Source: Caryophanales bacterium
Lineage (GTDB): Bacteria > Bacillota_I > Bacilli_A > Izemoplasmatales > UBA1188
Direction: 5' to 3'
DNA: 38,508 nucleotides
Assembly (NCBI GenBank): GCA_016287865.1
Contig: JAEEXP010000010.1
Location: 1 to 38,508, forward strand
The first letter of the stretch is position 1, and each line of letters begins with the position of its first letter. The position numbers and the translations under genes are program-made. The notes below the pieces were generated by a model. The model was not told the DNA's origin and searched no databases. It saw only the letters and a list, made by a program, of their open reading frames with translations. Below, piece after piece: positions 15,265 to 23,248 of the stretch.

Positions 15265-16869
15265 ATGAAAAAGATATTTAGTTTACTTATTATATTATCC
15301 TTAGTCTTAACCTTATCTGCGTGCCATAAGAAAAGACCGCTATCATCATTTAAAGTTCCTGAAACTTTTGATGAAAATAAAGAATACAATGTAGTATTCT
15401 GGGCTAAAAACGATAGTAATATTACTCAAAAACAAATCTATGAAGATGCGATAGCATCATTTAATACTTACTATCCTAATATTCACGTAAGTTTAGTATC
15501 TTATACTGATTATTCAAAAATCTATAATGATATTATTACTAACATCTCAACTAACACTACTCCAAATGTGTGTATTACATACCCTGACCATGTCGCAACT
15601 TATAAGACAGGAGAGAATGTCATAATTCCACTTGATAATCTTATTAATGATTTAAGATATGGTTTAGGTGGAGAAATGATTAAATTTGATTCACCAACTA
15701 AAGAAGAAGTAATCTCTAAATTTATTGATGAGTGTAAGCTTGAAGATAATCAAACATACGCTCTACCATTTATGAGATCAACTGAAGCCTTATATATTAA
15801 TAAGGATTATGTAGAAAGCTTAGGTTATACTATCCCTGATATAGTTACTTGGGACTTTATCTTTGAGGTTGCGGATAAAGCAATCGTTGAAAACGATAAA
15901 TATAATCAAGCTCAAAAAGAAGCTGACCCAAATAACTATAAAGAAAATAAAATCATTCCAATCATTTATAAATCAACTGACAATATGATGATTCAAATGA
16001 TTGAACAAAAAGGTTATGGTTATTCAACTAAAGAGGGAGATATTTTAATGTTTAATGATGAAAACATGGAAATATTAATGGACCTCGCTCCTCACGCTAA
16101 GAATAAAGCCTTCTCAACATTTAAGATTTCATCTTATCCAGGAAATACCTTTAATAGAGGCAAATGTATATTTGGAATAGATTCAACTGCGGGAGCTACT
16201 TGGATGGGAGGCAATGCCCCTCTTCAAGATATCCCTGAATCTGAAAGAGCGAATTTTGAGACAGTAATTCGTCCAGTTCCTCAATATGATACATCAAATA
16301 TTAAAATGATTTCTCAAGGTCCATCACTTTGTCTATTTAATAAAGATGATGAAGGAGAAGTAATGGCTTCGTGGCTCTTTATGGAATATTTACTCACTAA
16401 TAATGTTCAAATTCCATATAGTGAAACTGAAGGATATATTCCAGTAACTACTAAAGCTCAAAATGATCCTAGTTATATAGAATACTTAAATAGTGGTAGT
16501 CCTGATAGTCTAACTCACTATCAAGTTAAGATAGATGCGACTAAAATGCTTCTAGATAATATTAATAATACATTTGTAACTCCGGCATTTAATGGTTCTG
16601 TATCTTTAAGAGATGCAGCGGGACAATTAATTGAGGAAGTCACAAGAAACGCTAAAAAAGTAAATAAAGATTATATTAAAGATACTATCTATCCTAAAGT
16701 AATATCTTTATATAGGATAGGTAAATCTGGTAAAGCTAAGTTTACAACTTTACCAAAAGAAACTATAATATTATTTGTGATATTCGGTCTTACATGGGCT
16801 GGAATAATTACATATATTACAATTGATTCAATAAAAAAATACAAAATAAATAAAAGGGAGAAAAAATGA
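15265..16869 (+). CDS. Extracellular sugar-binding lipoprotein with C-terminal membrane helix
   Basis: A 534-aa substrate-binding protein of the SBP family 1 (MalE/UgpB) type. The signal peptide ends in lipobox LSAC (C20). The mature part begins VVFWAKNDSNITQKQIYEDAIASFNTYYPNI, the usual first strand and helix of CUT1 binding proteins, and contains ALPFMRSTEALYINKDY, the hinge segment. Unusually, residues about 499-523 (ETIILFVIFGLTWAGIITYI...) form a hydrophobic helix followed by a basic tail (KKYKINKREKK), so the protein is anchored at both ends. I use ATG 15265, preceded by AAAGGA, rather than upstream in-frame starts, because it gives the signal peptide directly. Its TGA overlaps the ATG of the next gene. 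Substrate unknown. Confidence 0.88.
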   Translation: MKKIFSLLIILSLVLTLSACHKKRPLSSFKVPETFDENKEYNVVFWAKNDSNITQKQIYEDAIASFNTYYPNIHVSLVSYTDYSKIYNDIITNISTNTTPNVCITYPDHVATYKTGENVIIPLDNLINDLRYGLGGEMIKFDSPTKEEVISKFIDECKLEDNQTYALPFMRSTEALYINKDYVESLGYTIPDIVTWDFIFEVADKAIVENDKYNQAQKEADPNNYKENKIIPIIYKSTDNMMIQMIEQKGYGYSTKEGDILMFNDENMEILMDLAPHAKNKAFSTFKISSYPGNTFNRGKCIFGIDSTAGATWMGGNAPLQDIPESERANFETVIRPVPQYDTSNIKMISQGPSLCLFNKDDEGEVMASWLFMEYLLTNNVQIPYSETEGYIPVTTKAQNDPSYIEYLNSGSPDSLTHYQVKIDATKMLLDNINNTFVTPAFNGSVSLRDAAGQLIEEVTRNAKKVNKDYIKDTIYPKVISLYRIGKSGKAKFTTLPKETIILFVIFGLTWAGIITYITIDSIKKYKINKREKK

Positions 16870-17594
16870 AAAAGATTTTCGCATTATTATTAACTCTTGC
16901 ATTAACTCTCACACTTGTTGGCTGTAAAGAAGCTAAAGGTGAAGGCGTTAAAAATCACGCTCAATTTGTAGAAGTTGAAGACAAAGAAGAAAATGTTTCT
17001 ATTGAAGCATATATTCAAGCTAAGACTTACAAAAATTCTTGGAATAATGTTTCTTTATATCTTCAAGATAAAGAAGGCGGATACTATGTATATCGTATGC
17101 CTGTAACTGAAGCTCAATATGATGAACTCAAGATTGGCCAAAAGATTAAGATTACTGGTACAAAAGCTGTATGGGGTGGTATGCATGAATTTGCTGAAGG
17201 CACTGCTAAATATGAACTCGAAAGAGGTGAATATATTGCTAAGGCAAAAGATGTTACTAAGACTTGGTCTAACCTTGATGAAATGATTAAGTCACAAGGT
17301 ATGCTTGTTAAATTTGCTTCTGCTAAAGTAGTTGCTACTAAAGTTGATGGCGCTGATCAACCATTTGCTTATAAATGGAATGGTTCAGGTCAAAAAGGTG
17401 ATGATTTATACTTCAACCTCCAAATCGGTGAAGTTACATATCAATTCCTAGTTGAAACTGATTTATGCAATGCTGACACAGACGTTTATAAAGCTGGTGA
17501 AGCATTAAAGCTTGGAGACACTGTTACTGTTGAAGGTTTCTTATTCTGGTATGAAGGCAAACCTAATATGCATGTAACTAAGATTTCTAAATAA
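16866..17594 (+). CDS. Lipoprotein with OB-fold-like domains
   Basis: A 242-aa exported lipoprotein, lipobox LVGC with lipidation at C20. The mature part has two similar beta-rich halves. The first half has VSIEAYIQAKTYKNSWNNVSLYLQDKEGGYYVYRM...LKIGQKIKITGTKAVWGG. The second has MLVKFASAKVVATK...LYFNLQIGEVTYQFLVE...LKLGDTVTVEGFLFWYEGKPNMHV. Both read as OB-fold modules in which a glycine turn (IGQKIKITG, LGDTVTVEG) precedes a strand. No catalytic motif. ATG overlaps the TGA of the binding protein, so it is the last cistron of the sugar-transport operon and may help ligand capture at the surface. The codons used are those of highly expressed neighbours. Function not established. Confidence 0.75.
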   Translation: MKKIFALLLTLALTLTLVGCKEAKGEGVKNHAQFVEVEDKEENVSIEAYIQAKTYKNSWNNVSLYLQDKEGGYYVYRMPVTEAQYDELKIGQKIKITGTKAVWGGMHEFAEGTAKYELERGEYIAKAKDVTKTWSNLDEMIKSQGMLVKFASAKVVATKVDGADQPFAYKWNGSGQKGDDLYFNLQIGEVTYQFLVETDLCNADTDVYKAGEALKLGDTVTVEGFLFWYEGKPNMHVTKISK

Positions 17595-17602
17595 GGATTA
17601 AT

Positions 17603-17625
17603 AAAGGGCCTCAAAATGGCCCTTT
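17603..17625 (+). terminator. Terminator-like hairpin after the sugar transporter operon
   Basis: Perfect 8-bp stem AAAGGGCC (17603-17610) / GGCCCTTT (17618-17625) with a seven-base loop. The following T content is modest (AGTTTAT), so termination may be partial and the cyclophilin gene could be read through. Confidence 0.7.
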
Positions 17626-17638
17626 AGTTTATAAAAGT

Positions 17639-18145
17639 ATGATTATATTTAATGTTAAAAATTACGGTCAAATTAAAATTGAATTAAATAGAGAATATGC
17701 ACCAATCTCTTCAGCTAATTTTACTGAACTATCTAGAAGCGGTTTCTATAATGGTTTAACATTCCATAGAGTAATTAAAAACTTTGTGCTTCAAGGTGGA
17801 GATCCTAAGAATGATTGTACTGGTGGACCAGGATACTCAATTAAAGGTGAATTTAAGTCTAATGGAGTAAATAACCCACTCAAACATAAAAGAGGTGCAT
17901 TATCAATGGCCCGTTCAATGAATCCAAATAGCGCAGGTAGTCAATTCTTTATTTGCCATAAAGATTGCCCATCTCTAGATGGTGATTATGCAGTATTTGG
18001 AGAAGTAGTAGAAGGAATGGATATCGTTGATAAGATTGCAAATCTTAAAACTGGTTATAACGATAAACCATTAGAAAAAGTAGAATACACTGTTGAAGTA
18101 ATTGATGAACCAGTAGTGGAATTTGAAAAACTTAAAGAAAGATAA
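17639..18145 (+). CDS. Peptidyl-prolyl cis-trans isomerase, cyclophilin type
   Basis: A 168-aa cytosolic cyclophilin that speeds cis-trans isomerisation at proline in folding proteins. The active-site motifs are all present: FHRVIKNFVLQGGDP (42-56) with F42, R44 and Q52, and MARSMNPNSAGSQFFI (90-105). These are the catalytic Arg and the hydrophobic proline pocket. There is no signal peptide. The ATG at 17639 is only 14 bases after a hairpin, and no purine-rich ribosome site precedes it, so it may be poorly translated, leaderless, or dependent on read-through. Length is typical of the minimal bacterial form. Confidence 0.93.
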   Translation: MIIFNVKNYGQIKIELNREYAPISSANFTELSRSGFYNGLTFHRVIKNFVLQGGDPKNDCTGGPGYSIKGEFKSNGVNNPLKHKRGALSMARSMNPNSAGSQFFICHKDCPSLDGDYAVFGEVVEGMDIVDKIANLKTGYNDKPLEKVEYTVEVIDEPVVEFEKLKER

Positions 18146-18171
18146 AAGGCTACATTAAAATGTAGTCTTTT
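18144..18171 (+). terminator. Terminator after cyclophilin
   Basis: Stem AAAAGGCTACAT (18144-18155) / ATGTAGTCTTTT (18160-18171), loop TAAA, one G-U pair, followed by TTATTT. A near-identical hairpin follows the trpXYZ genes at 24007-24034. Confidence 0.85.
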
Positions 18172-18203
18172 TTATTTAATTATACAAATTTATAAAAATA
18201 ATA

Positions 18204-18266
18204 CTTTACAACTTTAGCGTAATAAAGTATAATAACATTGCTTTAACACTTTAGCGTGATAAAGTA
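18204..18266 (+). repeat. Two near-identical operator repeats at the transporter promoter
   Basis: ACTTTAGCGTRATAAAGT occurs at 18211-18228 and 18248-18265, 37 bp apart, and each is palindromic in its outer six bases (ACTTTA / TAAAGT). Each copy is preceded by another CTTTA, giving a 26-bp direct repeat (18204-18229, 18241-18266) with three differences. Copy 1 fills the promoter spacer and copy 2 lies just after the transcription start, a classical repressor layout. The operon encodes a TrpR-family protein as its last gene, the most economical candidate for the binding protein. Confidence 0.8.
18205..18233 (+). promoter_or_regulatory. Promoter of the amino-acid ABC transporter operon
   Basis: TTTACA (18205-18210) and TATAAT (18228-18233) with a 17-base spacer. 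The spacer is filled by the first copy of an ACTTTA...TAAAGT palindrome, so a protein bound there would directly block RNA polymerase. Confidence 0.8.
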
Positions 18267-18294
18267 AAAGAAAAATAAAGTGAGGATTTTCAAA

Positions 18295-19098
18295 GTGAAA
18301 AGAAGTTTAAAAGTATTATTTGCATTTGTATTATGTTTATTTGGACTCGTTGTTGTTACAGGTTGTAAAAAAGACAACAATGCTGATTTAAAGAAGATAA
18401 AAGATAATAAAGTAATCTATGTAGGTATAACTATCTATGAACCAATGGATTATTTCGGTGATGATGGTGAAACTATTATTGGTTTTGATGCTGAATTATC
18501 TAATTTATTCGCCGAAAGCTTAGGAGTTGCATGTAAGTTCGTTCCTATTTCTTGGGATTCAAAAGTGCTTGAACTTAATGGTGGATATATTGATCTTATT
18601 TGGAACGGTATGACAGCTACTGATGAATTAGGTACTAAAATTGATTTCTCTTTGCCATATGCTACTAATTATCAATGTGTAGTTGTTAAAAATAATATAG
18701 CTGATTATACTAGCGCAGAATCTTTAAAAACTAAAAAGATTGCTGTAGAACAAGGTTCTGCTGGTGAATCATCTGTAAATGGTCTTTCAAATAAAATTAG
18801 TAGTGTTAATTCACAACTTGATGCATTAAATGAAGTATTAAGTGGTACTTCAGATTGCTGTGTAATTGATTACACAATGGCTTATAGTTTAGTTGGAAAA
18901 GGAAACTATAGTGGTCTTTCTATCGTTGATTCATCAAAGATTTCATTCGATAAGGAAGTATTTGCGGTTGGCTTAAGAAAAGGATCTGATTTAGCTATTA
19001 AATTAAACCAATTCTTTAAAGATAACTTTAAAAATGGAAAGTTAGAAGAATTAGCTATTAAGTATGGAGTTGCGATAAACGCTGACGCATTTAAGTAA
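18295..19098 (+). CDS. Amino-acid ABC transporter substrate-binding lipoprotein
   Basis: A 267-aa solute-binding protein of the SBP family 3 (polar amino acid) type. The lipobox VTGC gives C24 as the membrane anchor. VIYVGITIYEPMDYFGDDGETIIGFDAELSNLFAESLG is the typical N-lobe opening of this family, and SWDSKVLELNGGYIDLIWNGMTATDE matches its ligand-binding segment. I choose GTG at 18295 behind GTGAGGA (18280-18286) over the in-frame GTG at 18280, because the latter would consume the ribosome site. The ligand is uncertain; the linked TrpR-family gene hints at an aromatic amino acid, but family 3 proteins also bind Gln, Arg, Cys and His. The permease gene follows one base after the stop. Confidence 0.9.
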   Translation: MKRSLKVLFAFVLCLFGLVVVTGCKKDNNADLKKIKDNKVIYVGITIYEPMDYFGDDGETIIGFDAELSNLFAESLGVACKFVPISWDSKVLELNGGYIDLIWNGMTATDELGTKIDFSLPYATNYQCVVVKNNIADYTSAESLKTKKIAVEQGSAGESSVNGLSNKISSVNSQLDALNEVLSGTSDCCVIDYTMAYSLVGKGNYSGLSIVDSSKISFDKEVFAVGLRKGSDLAIKLNQFFKDNFKNGKLEELAIKYGVAINADAFK

Positions 19099-19099
19099 T

Positions 19100-19789
19100 A
19101 TGAGTGAATTCTTAAAGATAACCATAGATTTATTAAATGGATTCTTATCTTCAGTATTCTTATTCATATTTACTCTTTTACTCTCAATACCTTTAGGCTT
19201 ATTATTCTCCCTTGGGTCAATGTCTAAAATTAAACCACTCAAATATTTGATAAAGATTCTAATTTGGGTTTTAAGAGGTACTCCACTCTTACTTCAAATA
19301 TTTGTGATATTCTATGTCCCTGGATTACTCTTTAACTTCCAGTGGCCAGAAATAATCACAAAATTTGAGTGGTTTAATAATACATTCTCAACTAGATTCA
19401 TTGCGGCACTTATTACCTTTATAATTAACTATGCCGCATACTTTAGTGAAATATTTAGAGGTGGAATTGAAAGCATTTCTAAAGGACAATATGAGGCTGG
19501 CCAAGTACTTGGGATGACTAAAAGAGAAATATTCTTTAAAGTTATCTTACTCCAAGTAATTAAAAGAATAATCCCACCAATGTCTAATGAGATTATTACT
19601 TTGATTAAAGATACAGCTTTAGCTAACGTTATTGCGGTATCTGAGCTTATGTTTAGGGCGAGACTTCAACTATTAAATGGACTTATTTGGCCTATCTTCT
19701 ACGCAGGACTTTTCTATTTATTATTTAATGGTCTAGTTAGTTTAATTCTTTCTAAGACAGAAAAGAAACTTGAATATTTTAGGGTGTAA
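19100..19789 (+). CDS. Amino-acid ABC transporter permease (HisM/GlnP-like)
   Basis: A 229-aa permease with about five helices, of the His/Glu/Gln/Arg/opine family. LIWVLRGTPLLLQIFVIFYVPG is the family signature near residues 50-71, and YFSEIFRGGIESISKGQYEAGQVLGMTKREIFFKVILLQ is the EAA loop that contacts the ATPase. The end (LSKTEKKLEYFRV) is the usual cytoplasmic tail. A single permease gene suggests a homodimer. It sits between the binding protein and the ATPase with one- and three-base gaps, so the three are one operon. Confidence 0.93.
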   Translation: MSEFLKITIDLLNGFLSSVFLFIFTLLLSIPLGLLFSLGSMSKIKPLKYLIKILIWVLRGTPLLLQIFVIFYVPGLLFNFQWPEIITKFEWFNNTFSTRFIAALITFIINYAAYFSEIFRGGIESISKGQYEAGQVLGMTKREIFFKVILLQVIKRIIPPMSNEIITLIKDTALANVIAVSELMFRARLQLLNGLIWPIFYAGLFYLLFNGLVSLILSKTEKKLEYFRV

Positions 19790-19792
19790 TAT

Positions 19793-20575
19793 ATGGCTTA
19801 TTTAGAAATAAAAGATTTATCTAAAAAATATAGCGACAATGAAATAATTAAGAATGTTAGTTTTTCTTTAGATGAAGGAGAAGTCTTATCTATCATTGGA
19901 CTATCTGGTTCTGGAAAGACTACCACTCTAAGATGTCTTGCGTCTTTAGAAGAGATAGATAATGGAGAAATAAGTATAAATGGAGAAATTATTTATAAAG
20001 GTGGCATCTCACTTAAAGAGAGTGAGATCAATGAAAGAAGAAGTCATTTTGGTTTAGTCTTTCAATCATTCAATCTATTTCCTCAATATACTGCGTTTGA
20101 GAATATTAAATTACCATTATCTTTAAGAGAAAAGAGAAATAAAAAGAAAGGCCAACCTTACTTAAGTGATGAAGAAATAAATAATCTAGTTAATGATCTA
20201 TTAGGTAAAATTAATTTAACCCAAAGAGCCTCTGCCTATCCTTGTGAATTATCTGGAGGAGAATCACAACGTGTCGCAATCGCTCGTGCTATCGCACTTA
20301 ATCCTGATATACTTCTATTTGATGAACCAACCAGTGCTTTAGATCCAATTCTATCAAAGGAAGTATTAAAGGTAATTAACGATATTAAAAAGACATTCAA
20401 GAAAACAATGATTATTGTGACTCATGAAATGGAATTCGCAAGAAGAGTCTCAGATAAGGTAGTTTTTATGAATGATGGAGTGATAGTAGAAGAAGGAACT
20501 TCTAAAGAAATATTTGAAAATCCTAAAACTGATATATTAAAACAATTCCTCAAAACATTTGATAATATAGTATAA
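19793..20575 (+). CDS. Amino-acid ABC transporter ATP-binding protein (GlnQ-like)
   Basis: A 260-aa ABC ATPase. Walker A GLSGSGKTT (36-44), Q-loop in LVFQSFNLFPQYT, signature LSGGESQRVAIARAI, Walker B ILLFDEPTSALDP and the H-loop His in IIVTHEMEFARRVSD are all intact. It is longer than the usual 240-245 aa because of an insertion between Q-loop and signature (LREKRNKKKGQPYLSDEEIN), as seen in some Firmicutes homologues. It energises the adjacent permease. ATG 19793 follows AGGGTGTAATAT. The TrpR-family gene lies 26 bases downstream. Confidence 0.94.
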   Translation: MAYLEIKDLSKKYSDNEIIKNVSFSLDEGEVLSIIGLSGSGKTTTLRCLASLEEIDNGEISINGEIIYKGGISLKESEINERRSHFGLVFQSFNLFPQYTAFENIKLPLSLREKRNKKKGQPYLSDEEINNLVNDLLGKINLTQRASAYPCELSGGESQRVAIARAIALNPDILLFDEPTSALDPILSKEVLKVINDIKKTFKKTMIIVTHEMEFARRVSDKVVFMNDGVIVEEGTSKEIFENPKTDILKQFLKTFDNIV

Positions 20576-20601
20576 TAATTAAAAAAGACAAGGTGATTAT
20601 T

Positions 20602-20871
20602 ATGAGTGATAGAGATAAAAGAATTGAGGAATTATATAAAGCTATTATATCTATTAATGATTTAGAAACATGTAGAGATTTCTTTGAAGACTTATGCACA
20701 TATAAAGAAATCGATAATATGGCATCTAGAGTAGAAGCCGCTAAAAAGTTAATAGATAATGAGACTTATGAAAATATAATTAAAGAATCTGATATCTCAT
20801 CAGCTACATTATCACGTGTATCAAAATGCGTTAAATACGGAAAAGGATACACAAAAGTATTAAAAAAATAA
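20602..20871 (+). CDS. TrpR-family regulator (YerC/YecD-like)
   Basis: An 89-aa, all-helical protein of the TrpR/YerC/YecD family. LCTYKEIDNMASRVEAAKKLIDNETYENIIKESDISSATLSRVSKCVKYGKGYTKVL covers the last helices. YENIIKESDISSATLSRVSKCVKYG is the helix-turn-helix, closely matching the pattern of TrpR-like DNA-binding proteins. I use ATG 20602, preceded by AAGGTG (20590-20595), rather than GTG at 20593 inside the ribosome site. It is the last gene of the ABC transporter operon whose promoter carries two palindromic repeats, so autoregulation and transporter control are likely. Whether it binds tryptophan is not visible in the sequence. B. subtilis YerC has no settled function. Confidence 0.88.
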   Translation: MSDRDKRIEELYKAIISINDLETCRDFFEDLCTYKEIDNMASRVEAAKKLIDNETYENIIKESDISSATLSRVSKCVKYGKGYTKVLKK

Positions 20872-20889
20872 TCAATCTCTTGATTTTTA
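20870..20889 (+). terminator. Weak terminator after the TrpR-like gene
   Basis: A short stem AATCAA / TTGATT with a TCTC loop followed by TTT. Only six base pairs, so termination is probably inefficient. Confidence 0.4.
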
Positions 20890-20907
20890 AAAATTATATT
20901 TTATAAT
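20880..20907 (+). promoter_or_regulatory. Probable promoter of the T-box trpXYZ transcript
   Basis: TTGATT (20880-20885) and a perfect TATAAT (20902-20907) with a 16-base spacer. The start would be near 20914, about 20 bases before the first recognisable T-box helix. Confidence 0.6.
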
Positions 20908-20913
20908 AACTAC

Positions 20914-21190
20914 AAATTTAATATTTAAACCGTTGATATGGGAATAAAACATTAAAAGTGCTTATAGAGAGTAGGGGATGGTGGAAGCCCTATAGATTAC
21001 TGTTTTGTAAATGGGCCATTGAGGGAACAATGAAAGGGAATTAATTCCTAAGTATCTTGTTACGTGTTTCATACGTCAGTTGATAGAAATGTGATAGCAT
21101 TTCAAAGAGTGTATAGCCATAAAGCTATAAATTTAGGTGGTACCGCGGGTAAATACTCGTCCTAATGATAGGACGGGTATTTTTTGTTTA
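20914..21190 (+). ncRNA. T-box riboswitch, probable tryptophan specifier
   Basis: The leader contains the hallmark AGGTGGTACCGCG (21135-21147), the antiterminator bulge that pairs with the free acceptor end of an uncharged tRNA. Upstream, the apical part of stem I shows AGAGAG (20965-20970) and GGGGATGGTGGAAGCCC (20974-20990). The specifier region on the 3' side of stem I reads GTAAATGGGCC, with TGG at 21012-21014, which suggests a Trp codon. An intrinsic terminator follows at 21153-21185. The mechanism of the class is that uncharged tRNA stabilises the antiterminator and switches on the downstream genes, here trpXYZ. The specifier assignment rests on position and was not modelled. The gap from 20872 to 21294 contains nothing else except a short frame at 21205. 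Confidence 0.9.
21153..21185 (+). terminator. T-box controlled terminator
   Basis: Stem ATACTCGTCCT (21153-21163) / AGGACGGGTAT (21170-21180), one G-U pair, followed by TTTTTT. It is mutually exclusive with the antiterminator that uses the T-box bulge just upstream. Confidence 0.92.
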
Positions 21191-21204
21191 TAAGGAGGAT
21201 TTAA

Positions 21205-21228
21205 ATGTATTACATCCATGATACTTGA
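21205..21228 (+). CDS. Possible 7-codon leader frame after the T-box
   Basis: ATG 21205 lies behind a very strong AAGGAGG site (21192-21198) and reads MYYIHDT before a TGA at 21226-21228. Beyond the TGA the frame is open for 22 more codons, to the TAA (21295-1) just before trpX. It may be a leader peptide, a remnant of a lost first gene, or chance. A GGCTTAAGCC palindrome follows (21235-21244). Confidence 0.3.
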   Translation: MYYIHDT

Positions 21229-21294
21229 AGGATAGGCTTAAGCCCTAAATGTTATATATCTATTAAAAATAAAAACAAAGGAGAAATTAATTAA

Positions 21295-22281
21295 ATGAAA
21301 AAGATATTCACATTATTTATATTATTAGTATTAACTTTAACATTGACATCTTGTACAACTAAAACAGTAAATAAAGTATACGCTAAAGAAGGTGCAAAGA
21401 CAGTCGCTATATTAAAATATGGTACTCATACATCACTAGATGAAATAGAAGAAGGAATCGTAAATGAAATTAAGAAGAATTCTAGTGATTTAGTTATTAA
21501 GACATATGATTGTAACTTTGATTCAGCTATTATTAATCAAACATTAACTGCGATTAAAGATTTAGACTTAGCTTGCATAGTCGCAATCGCAACTCCAGTT
21601 GCTGTTGCTGCATGTAATACATTTACTGATATTCCAGTGGTATTTGCGGCTGTATCTGATCCTGTTAGTGCTAATGTAGTTGGAGCTAATGTAACTGGTA
21701 CAAGTGATCAGATGCAATTAGACCTACTTATTGACCTTGCTAAAGAAGTAGATTCTAACGCAAAAACTTTTGGATATATCTATACAGAGACAGAAGCCAA
21801 TTCAAATGCTAATTTAGTAACTTTAAAAGAATTAGCTAAATCAAAGAACTTTACTTTAAAAACTAAAACTATTACTCAAACCTATGAAATCACTGATAAC
21901 CTCAATTCATTAATTGATCAAGGCATTGATTCTTTAATCGTTACTGATGACAATAATGTCGCAGCTGGAATGGATATCTTATCTGATATCTGCGCAAGAA
22001 ATAATATCGGTGTATATTGTGCCGCAGATAGTGAAGTTAGAGATGGTGGAATGATGGGATATTCAATCAGCTATTCTAAACTTGCAGAATATACAGGCCA
22101 ACAAGTACTTGAAATAGTTAAGAATAGAAAGGCAGTATCAGAGGTACCAGTTAAATATTTCAATCAACAATCTGATTTAAATCTTTATTACAATTCAGAT
22201 TTCCTTAAAAAATCTAGTAAGTATAATACTTTAGTTAATGAAACAATAAAATCAAAAGGTACAGATTTATCTAAGAGGTAA
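21295..22281 (+). CDS. trpX: Tryptophan ABC transporter substrate-binding lipoprotein TrpX
   Basis: A 328-aa binding protein of the ABC_sub_bind (PF04392-like) family that includes streptococcal TrpX. The lipobox LTSC gives C20. The mature domain has the periplasmic-binding-protein-like I fold: VAILKYGTHTSLDEIEEGI, a central VFAAVSDPVSANVVGAN signature, and IDSLIVTDDNNVAAGMDIL. Members bind tryptophan or similar compounds. Specificity here is argued from the T-box with a TGG specifier and the order SBP-permease-ATPase, both known for trpXYZ in Firmicutes. ATG 21295 follows AAAGGAGA with 10-12 bases spacing. Together with the next two genes it forms one operon. Confidence 0.85.
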   Translation: MKKIFTLFILLVLTLTLTSCTTKTVNKVYAKEGAKTVAILKYGTHTSLDEIEEGIVNEIKKNSSDLVIKTYDCNFDSAIINQTLTAIKDLDLACIVAIATPVAVAACNTFTDIPVVFAAVSDPVSANVVGANVTGTSDQMQLDLLIDLAKEVDSNAKTFGYIYTETEANSNANLVTLKELAKSKNFTLKTKTITQTYEITDNLNSLIDQGIDSLIVTDDNNVAAGMDILSDICARNNIGVYCAADSEVRDGGMMGYSISYSKLAEYTGQQVLEIVKNRKAVSEVPVKYFNQQSDLNLYYNSDFLKKSSKYNTLVNETIKSKGTDLSKR

Positions 22282-22285
22282 TCAT

Positions 22286-23248
22286 ATGAGCATAGATGCA
22301 ATTTTAAATACTATTATAATTGCACTAGTATTCACTATTCTTGGATATGGAGTATTTTTATCATTTAAGATACTTAATATCACAGATCTAACAGTAGAAG
22401 CGTCATTCGCACTAGGCGCATCTATTACTGGAATGATGTGCAATTATCAAACTAGCCAAATGCCAAATTCAATAATTACACCTATTATTTCTTTAATAGT
22501 TTCTTTTGTTGGTGGAGCTATTGCGGGTACTATAACCGCAATACTTCACACCAAACTTAAGATTAATAGTGTCTTATCTGGAATACTTGTCTTAACCGCA
22601 TTCTATACTATTAATCTTCTAGTTATTAAGAAAGATTCTAGAGTATATTCATCTATTGGACTATCTGATGGAAGAGGTGTAACTCTATTTAGTCCTGTTG
22701 GATATAATCCATATTTAATGGCATTAATCATGTTTGGAATAGTGATACTAATTGGTGCACTAATATTCTTATTCTTTAAAACTAAATTAGGCTTGTCAAT
22801 TAGAAGCTGTGGAGATAATGAAGAAATGACTAAAACTCAAGGAATCTCTACTGATAATATGAAGATAATTGGACTCGCACTAGCGAATGGTCTAGTTAGT
22901 TTTTCTGGAAGTTTATTTGTCATGGCGCAACATAGTTTTTCAACTGGAATAGAAAAAGGAATGATGGTTGTGGGTGTTGCCACTATCATCATTGGTGAAA
23001 TACTAGTTAGAAGAAGTCATAAGCTTCATATCATGCTTATAGGTATTATGCTTGGCTCAATAATTTATAGATTCATTTATGCATTCGCATTAAGAATTGA
23101 TTTTATTGAAACCACATACTTACACCTAATTACCGCAGGTTTAATTGTGCTTATTATGTTCTTATCTAATGTGATTCAAAGAAGAAGTGAAAAGAATAAG
23201 TTAATTAAAACAATAAACAATTTAAATAAGGAGGCACTAAATGATTAA
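22286..23248 (+). CDS. trpY: Tryptophan ABC transporter permease TrpY
   Basis: A 320-aa permease of the branched-chain-amino-acid-like (LivH/BPD_transp_2) class, with about eight or nine helices. Typical are YGVFLSFKILNITDLTVEASFALGASITG (first helices) and the cytoplasmic loop FKTKLGLSIRSCGDNEEMTKTQGISTDNMKI, close to the LivH-type ATPase-contact loop. A highly similar organisation is used by TrpY proteins. It starts five bases after the trpX stop and overlaps the ATPase gene by eight bases. Confidence 0.88.
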   Translation: MSIDAILNTIIIALVFTILGYGVFLSFKILNITDLTVEASFALGASITGMMCNYQTSQMPNSIITPIISLIVSFVGGAIAGTITAILHTKLKINSVLSGILVLTAFYTINLLVIKKDSRVYSSIGLSDGRGVTLFSPVGYNPYLMALIMFGIVILIGALIFLFFKTKLGLSIRSCGDNEEMTKTQGISTDNMKIIGLALANGLVSFSGSLFVMAQHSFSTGIEKGMMVVGVATIIIGEILVRRSHKLHIMLIGIMLGSIIYRFIYAFALRIDFIETTYLHLITAGLIVLIMFLSNVIQRRSEKNKLIKTINNLNKEALND

